Source: a bacterium
GTDB lineage: Bacteria > Patescibacteriota > Saccharimonadia > Saccharimonadales > UBA4665
Direction: 5' to 3'
DNA length: 35,077 nucleotides
Assembly: GCA_021851735.1 (NCBI GenBank)
Contig: JAJZCD010000001.1
Location: 1-35,077, forward strand
Part shown: positions 30,690-35,077 of the stretch, piece by piece
Position numbering within the stretch: position 1 is the stretch's first letter
Layout: each line of letters begins with the position of its first letter
Made by a program: the position numbers and the translations under genes
The notes under the pieces: generated by a model
What the model was told of the DNA's origin: nothing
Database searches by the model: none
The model's input: only the letters and a program-made list of their open reading frames with translations

Positions 30690-31952
30690 TTAGTTGTAGC
30701 TTACCTCGTTTGTGTTTGCAACGGCGGTAATCCATGTTTGGCCGGGGTCGAGCGGTAGCGGTTGGCCGTTTGCTGCACTGAACGATAATGATCCGGTCCT
30801 GCTGGGCTTATTCCATGTTCCCACGGTAAGCGTACCGTTCTGAAAAACATAGGCATTGCCACTGCCGGTAACGGCATAGTCAGAGTAATATGCGCCAGTA
30901 GAGTCGAGTGAGCCACGGCTATATGGCACTACCATTGCTATGACCACTTTTGGAGATAGTTGTTTGCCGGTATTGGCGTCAACTTGCGGCGTGCCGTACT
31001 CGCTACGGTTATAGCTGTTTGTTGTAGCATCGTAAGTGTAGCTAGGGTTATAGTAGCGATCTGACAAGTACAAGCTAATATTTGTAACGGTGGGATTCGT
31101 ACTAGGCGTAGCTTTTCCGCGGGTGAAGCCGGTATAGAAGCTGGAGTAGCCCAACTTAGATTCCAGCTGGTTTAGCGTATTTATACCGGTATAGACATTG
31201 TGCGGAGCTAGCCTGCTGCTTATGCGATGGTAGTACCCGCCGTAGTAAAATTGATTCAGATCCTGCACGTTCCATGCTTTGATGTCGCTGAGCGCCACGG
31301 GGCTGCCACCAACATGTGCGTAGGCGGCATCAAAACCCATAGCCCACTCGATAAAGTATGGTCGGGCGCTACGAATCGGGCCGACGTTGGTGGGTGTAGT
31401 GTCCTGATAGAGCGCCATAAAACGCGTGACACCACCTTCTGCAAGTGCCTCAAATACAACACCAGCCTGACTCAGGCCGCTTTGTGGACGTGCTGCTAGG
31501 CTATTTTCTACCATGACGGCCGTTACGGGACGTTGGTTTATGCTGGCGCTTGCTACAGGCAAGCCAGTCAGGGTGCTGTAGATGGTTTTTGGGATTGGTT
31601 TTGGCACGTTCGTGGCAATAGGCCTCTGGTGGTGTGTAGGTGTTTGCTTGGAATGTGTTAATACCCAACCAGCAATGCCGCCTGCGATGAGTATTAGGAG
31701 CACTCCACAGAGGACTATCTGGGTGCGGGTGTGTGGCAACCAATGTCTGGCACCTTTAGGTGGCTCGTGGTGTACTATCGTTGGTACTGGTGCGGGCGTG
31801 TCGGCCGCGGCTATTTCTTCCGGAGTTTTGAAGGAGGGATCGATGACTTTAGCCTGTTCATGCAGTGGAAGTCGTGCAGGTATTTCGAGTGGCTCAATAT
31901 TCTTGTGGGTTCGTCTTTGCAGCGGCTCTGGCGGTGTCGCATCGTCTGTCAT
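30690..31952 (-). CDS. DUF3048 (YerB-like) membrane-anchored protein
   Basis: A 420-residue protein of the DUF3048/YerB family. A 76-residue polar cytoplasmic N-terminus precedes one transmembrane helix (about 77-98) and a large outer domain carrying the family motifs: VMVENSLAARPQSGLSQAGV (147-166), EALAEGGVTRFMALY (168-182), GPIRSARPYFIEWAMGFDAA, then YAHVGGSPVAL. The family's molecular function is not established; YerB in Bacillus is a lipoprotein, whereas here an uncleaved helix replaces the lipobox. GAGGT lies 8 bases before the ATG. A TACAAT promoter at 32009-32014 gives a leader of about 50 nt. It heads an operon with the sensor kinase and receiver, suggesting a link to envelope sensing. 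Confidence 0.9.
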   Translation of the reverse strand: MTDDATPPEPLQRRTHKNIEPLEIPARLPLHEQAKVIDPSFKTPEEIAAADTPAPVPTIVHHEPPKGARHWLPHTRTQIVLCGVLLILIAGGIAGWVLTHSKQTPTHHQRPIATNVPKPIPKTIYSTLTGLPVASASINQRPVTAVMVENSLAARPQSGLSQAGVVFEALAEGGVTRFMALYQDTTPTNVGPIRSARPYFIEWAMGFDAAYAHVGGSPVALSDIKAWNVQDLNQFYYGGYYHRISSRLAPHNVYTGINTLNQLESKLGYSSFYTGFTRGKATPSTNPTVTNISLYLSDRYYNPSYTYDATTNSYNRSEYGTPQVDANTGKQLSPKVVIAMVVPYSRGSLDSTGAYYSDYAVTGSGNAYVFQNGTLTVGTWNKPSRTGSLSFSAANGQPLPLDPGQTWITAVANTNEVSYN

Positions 31953-32008
31953 AGAGTTTTACCTCGCTCCATGTCGCAAGGGTCGTTACGATATATACGC
32001 ATATGTAT

Positions 32009-32014
32009 ATTGTA
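32009..32014 (-). promoter_or_regulatory. -10 box of the DUF3048-kinase-receiver operon
   Basis: TACAAT on the minus strand with TTAGCT 17 bases upstream as a weak -35. The start of transcription falls near 32002, about 50 bases before the ATG, unlike the leaderless genes of this window. Confidence 0.45.
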
Positions 32015-32049
32015 GCAAATTGCTAATGATTAGCTAAAAAAGAGTAGAT

Positions 32050-32095
32050 TACCTGTCAACCTCATGCTAAAACGTTAGCATTGTTCAAACAGGTA
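32050..32095 (-). terminator. Nested hairpin after gltX
   Basis: An outer 7-bp stem TACCTGT/ACAGGTA (32050-32056 with 32089-32095) encloses a 7-bp hairpin ATGCTAA/TTAGCAT (32064-32070 with 32075-32081). It lies 30 bases past the gltX stop. A run of six T follows about 9 bases later on the minus strand, too far for a textbook terminator, so an operator or weak terminator are both possible. Confidence 0.45.
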
Positions 32096-32124
32096 TTGGA
32101 ATGATTAAGCAGCAAGCTTTATGA

Positions 32125-33555
32125 TTACAAGAGTGAGTCAATAGTTTGACTAATTCGTCTAAGCGTTACGTCAGGCCCTAGAACGCTTAGGGTGTCGGCA
32201 AGACCGGGGCTGAACGGAGCCTGAGTGCTGGCGATACGAATGAGGCTGAAGAGTACACCGGGTTTTTGACCGGTTTGTTCTAGCAGCCCATTGAGTCGTT
32301 GAGTAAGATCTTCAACGCTAAAATTGCTTTGCCCTAGGCTGACGTGCGCGTGTTCGAGGAGTTGCTTGAGTTCGGTGCGTTCAAGTTTCTTAAGCTGCTT
32401 GTTGTTGTCGATAAGCTCCATATGTATAGGCAGATCAACGAAGAAAAACTCGGTGAGTGCTGGTATCTCAGCAAAATATTTCAGCCGCTCCTGAATGAGT
32501 CCGAGTACCCGCTTTTTATACGTGTCGTCGTAGCCGGCAGAACTTTTGGGCCAGAATTCCCTACTCCGGTCATAGAGCTCATCAATGTTGAGCGAGCGGA
32601 TCCATACGCCATTCATCCATTGCAAGCGATGTTCATCGAATCGTGCACCACTACGTTGAACGCGCTCTATTTTAAACTTAGCAATGAGCTCAGCGCGCGT
32701 AAAGATCTCCTGCTCAGTACCATCGTTCCAGCCAAGTGACGCAATAAAATTCACCAAAGCTTCGGGCAGAAAACCGTCGCGGACGTAGTCAAGCACATCT
32801 TTAGCACCGTCGCGTTTACTGAGCTTTTTTTTGCCATCTGGTCCCATGATATGAGGCATAGTGGCAATGATTGGTGGTTCAAAGCCAAGAGCTTCGTACA
32901 GGTTAAGGTAATTAGGAGTGCTGGCTAGAAACTCTTGTCCGCGGATGACATGGGTGATTTGCATTTCGTAATCATCAATAACGTGAGCGAAATTGTAGGT
33001 TGGGTACCCGTCACTTTTTATGAGAACGAAGTCGTCAATAACCTCGGGGCCGGTCCTGAGACTGCCCATTACAGCGTCGATACGTGTGTAAGCCCTAGGA
33101 GTGCTCTTAAATCGCAGAGGTGCAGTTCCATCCCATGCGGGTGGGTTCTCGGGCCGGTGGTTGCGATATAGGAATGGGCGCTTTTCTTTGCGGGCTTGTT
33201 CGCGGAACTCCTGTACTTGTTCGGGTGTATATGGGTCGGCGTATGCTTTGCCGGCATCAATAAGGACTTGCGCCCAATCTTGATAGCTGGATAGGCGCTC
33301 ACTCTGTGTGTATGGTGCAAATTGACCGCCAATATCGGGGCCCTCGTCGTATTCTAAGCCTAGTGTTAGAAGGCTGCGTATCAGATGTTCCCGGGCGCCA
33401 GCTACCTCCCTTTTTTTATCGGTGTCTTCAAACCGTAGTATAAATTGACCGCCAGTCTGCCGAGCAATAAGCCATGCAAAGAGTGCGGTCCGGATACCGC
33501 CGACGTGCAAAAAGCCAGTCGGGCTGGGCGCAAAACGAGTGCGAACAGGTTTCAT
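32125..33555 (-). CDS. gltX: Glutamyl-tRNA synthetase
   Basis: A 476-residue class I synthetase that charges tRNA-Glu. The HIGH-type motif is APSPTGFLHVGGIRTALF (9-26), and the KMSKS-type loop is KKLSKRDGA (243-251). The zinc-binding cysteines found in some bacterial GltX are absent in the 105-125 region (DPYTPEQVQEF), which is common in zinc-free forms. The C-terminal alpha-helical anticodon-binding part ends at SQTIDSLL. Saccharibacteria and relatives often lack GlnRS, so it may also charge tRNA-Gln for later amidation; this cannot be settled here. The ATG at 33555 gives the canonical start; the frame extends 12 codons upstream without support. TACTAT ends 5 bases before this ATG. Confidence 0.96.
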   Translation of the reverse strand: MKPVRTRFAPSPTGFLHVGGIRTALFAWLIARQTGGQFILRFEDTDKKREVAGAREHLIRSLLTLGLEYDEGPDIGGQFAPYTQSERLSSYQDWAQVLIDAGKAYADPYTPEQVQEFREQARKEKRPFLYRNHRPENPPAWDGTAPLRFKSTPRAYTRIDAVMGSLRTGPEVIDDFVLIKSDGYPTYNFAHVIDDYEMQITHVIRGQEFLASTPNYLNLYEALGFEPPIIATMPHIMGPDGKKKLSKRDGAKDVLDYVRDGFLPEALVNFIASLGWNDGTEQEIFTRAELIAKFKIERVQRSGARFDEHRLQWMNGVWIRSLNIDELYDRSREFWPKSSAGYDDTYKKRVLGLIQERLKYFAEIPALTEFFFVDLPIHMELIDNNKQLKKLERTELKQLLEHAHVSLGQSNFSVEDLTQRLNGLLEQTGQKPGVLFSLIRIASTQAPFSPGLADTLSVLGPDVTLRRISQTIDSLL

Positions 33556-33560
33556 TATTG

Positions 33561-33566
33561 ATAGTA
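33561..33566 (-). promoter_or_regulatory. -10 box before gltX
   Basis: TACTAT ends 5 bases before the chosen ATG at 33555, which supports that start and a leaderless message. Confidence 0.4.
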
Positions 33567-33613
33567 TGCCACAACAGAGGTAAAACAGCAATTGCCTTAG
33601 GTATTACCGTAGC

Positions 33614-35011
33614 TTAAACGTTACTAACGAGTGACTTTACCTGCGAATCGCTGAGTGCGCTGGTGCCACTGACGGTGTACCATTTGCCATTAGCTACCCA
33701 TGTTGCGCTAGTGTTACTGAAACGATAAACGGTGACGTTATGCGCTTGTAACGTGCGGTAATCAGGATTTCCACTAGCGCTGGTGGCACTAATACTCGCG
33801 ATCATGTCGCTGCCGGACATGTTTGTGTTGGTTTGCGTGAGTTCATAGTTGCCCGAGATATTACGAAACCCGATATAGAGCTGGTCGTTGCCGGCGTGAA
33901 CTCCGTTATATGCAAAACCAGCCGCTCTGAAATTAGGCATGTTCGTGCTGATACCCGCTTGTATGCTTGCTACGCGGAACTGTAACCCGGGTGTGTTTTG
34001 GTAGATGCCAAATCCGACGATAACAAGCAGCGCAAGCGTACCAGCTGTCATGCTGGCAATATGAAAGTGTACCTGTTTACGAAAATGTTTGCGGTGTGTG
34101 TGAACGTCAATGTAATTAGTGGCGTTAGTGATCGCGTGTTCAAACATGTCGATTGGCTTATCAACGGTAACTGTTGGCTTTGGGGTTAACGCAGCAGTAG
34201 ATGGTATGTTTCGTTGCACATCAGGGGACGGCTTCACATCTATTGGCGTAAGCTTTGGATGGACTATTGGATTGGTCGTTACGGTATGGCGGGCGACGTA
34301 TGGACTCCGGGCCGTTTGCTTTGCCCGCGCTAAGCGTGCATTGTCGACGGTGCTGACAGACGACTTCACGGTAATTAGATCTGGGACAGCGTGCCGTAGC
34401 ACACCGACAGGGTTTGCTTGTTTACGCAGACTAGGCTGTGGACGTTGCACTGCCGATCGCATGAGTGTTAGCGAAGCTTGTGTTGATCGGGATCTAGTGT
34501 GGTTAACCGTGCCGTGTAGAGCGGTAAGCTTATGCTTACGGTACTCATCCGCGGCGTTACGCGACGTATCGTTGTGCTGTGGGGTGTGAGCGTGCGCATG
34601 ATTCAATGTCCGCTTTTTTTGGTGAGCTAAACTACTACGCTGAGCAGTGCCAACTGAGATGACTTGCGGTGCATGTGCATGTGCATGGTTGATAGCTCGT
34701 TGCGTTTGAATTGTGAGGCTCGGTGTAGCTTGTATGGCTATGGTCTTTGCTGCTTGTGGCGTGTGTCTCTTAACGGTTACGGCATGGCTTGAAGTGGTTG
34801 GAGACTGTTTCGGTGTGATATGCACAGTAACCTTTTCGGTTGCCGGGGGGATCGCTGGTCTTGGAGTGGTAGTACGGCTCCGAAAGAGGTTGTCTGCCGT
34901 GTGATCTGTATTATCTGTATTATTTGGCAACGATACAGTAGAGCCAAGTAATGACCCTGTAGTTGCGTCATAAAGTTGCCCGTTAACCTCGATAGTATTT
35001 TTACGTTTCAT
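33614..35011 (-). CDS. Basic, His/Thr-rich single-pass membrane protein
   Basis: A 465-residue protein of unknown function. The N-terminal 50 residues begin MKRKNTIEVNGQLYDATTG, a short ordered-looking segment. Residues about 50-310 are basic, rich in Thr, His, Pro and Arg, and probably disordered, with the phrase NHAHAHAPQ (108-116) echoed as NHAHAHTPQ (137-145), and SLTLMRSAVQRPQPS (180-194). One transmembrane helix (about 317-337) is followed by a folded outer domain of about 128 residues (YIGFRNISGNYELTQ, then GKWYTVSGTSALSDSQVKSL). The long basic inner part could bind nucleic acid or polyphosphate, or tether the membrane to the nucleoid; this is speculation. TAGAAA ends 6 bases before the ATG. 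Confidence 0.7.
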   Translation of the reverse strand: MKRKNTIEVNGQLYDATTGSLLGSTVSLPNNTDNTDHTADNLFRSRTTTPRPAIPPATEKVTVHITPKQSPTTSSHAVTVKRHTPQAAKTIAIQATPSLTIQTQRAINHAHAHAPQVISVGTAQRSSLAHQKKRTLNHAHAHTPQHNDTSRNAADEYRKHKLTALHGTVNHTRSRSTQASLTLMRSAVQRPQPSLRKQANPVGVLRHAVPDLITVKSSVSTVDNARLARAKQTARSPYVARHTVTTNPIVHPKLTPIDVKPSPDVQRNIPSTAALTPKPTVTVDKPIDMFEHAITNATNYIDVHTHRKHFRKQVHFHIASMTAGTLALLVIVGFGIYQNTPGLQFRVASIQAGISTNMPNFRAAGFAYNGVHAGNDQLYIGFRNISGNYELTQTNTNMSGSDMIASISATSASGNPDYRTLQAHNVTVYRFSNTSATWVANGKWYTVSGTSALSDSQVKSLVSNV

Positions 35012-35017
35012 TAGCGT

Positions 35018-35023
35018 TTTCTA
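35018..35023 (-). promoter_or_regulatory. Extended -10 box for leaderless basic membrane protein
   Basis: TAGAAA preceded by TGA (extended -10 pattern) ends 6 bases before the ATG at 35011. Confidence 0.45.
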
Positions 35024-35077
35024 TCACGTACTATTTAAATAGTAACGCGTGTGTCCGGTAAAACGCAAGCGGAATGA

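Overview
The window reads as ordinary bacterial chromosome under the standard code (TGA is used as a stop and never read through). The gene set and style suggest a Patescibacteria/CPR genome, most likely Candidatus Saccharibacteria (TM7): topoisomerase I with RFGP-type C-terminal repeats, a sigma-region-4/HARE-HTH protein, DUF3048, stand-alone receivers paired with membrane kinases, several low-complexity surface proteins, and a UmuC with a degenerate UmuD-like partner. The phylum call is inference from gene content, not from a marker tree.

Layout. 0.4-8.3 kb, nearly all minus strand: sigma-r4/HARE regulator, topA, a tiny membrane protein, then a plus-strand structured non-coding RNA with its own strong promoter and terminator (4.69-5.15 kb), then pth, der and an RsuA/RluB-type pseudouridine synthase. 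8.5-11.2 kb: a histidine kinase followed by a receiver protein with a long disordered tail. 11.39 kb: tRNA-Glu(CTC) followed by a folded inverted-repeat segment. 11.6-13.2 kb: a Nudix hydrolase and a VanX-type D-Ala-D-Ala dipeptidase. 13.5-16.8 kb, plus strand: a small membrane protein, then a three-gene flavin electron-transfer module (anchored FMN-binding protein, ApbE flavin transferase, RnfD/NqrB-like membrane domain fused to a ferredoxin-NAD(P) reductase). 16.87-17.43 kb: an IS200-like element. 17.7-19.7 kb: a MacB-type ABC exporter. 20-21.3 kb: a membrane protein and CysQ. 21.4-23.7 kb: a secreted Asn-rich repeat protein, RlmH and a TylF-like methyltransferase. 23.75-25.96 kb: a four-gene translesion-polymerase operon. 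26.4-31.9 kb: MmpL transporter, a second receiver/kinase pair and a DUF3048 protein. 32.1-35 kb: gltX and a large basic membrane protein.

How the parts fit. Housekeeping translation and RNA genes (tRNA-Glu, gltX, pth, rlmH, pseudouridine synthase, der) alternate with envelope and signalling genes that would suit a small surface-attached cell: VanX, MmpL, MacB, two sensor kinases and two secreted or anchored proteins. Neither receiver carries a DNA-binding output domain, so signalling probably ends in protein contacts.

Most notable: (1) an approximately 430-nt structured RNA of no family I recognise; (2) a UmuD-like protein that has lost its Ser-Lys dyad, co-transcribed with UmuC and two unknown small proteins; (3) a compact flavin electron-transfer module whose membrane subunit lacks the usual SGAT flavinylation site; (4) a window-wide pattern of -10 hexamers lying only 4-8 nt before start codons, implying widespread leaderless transcription.
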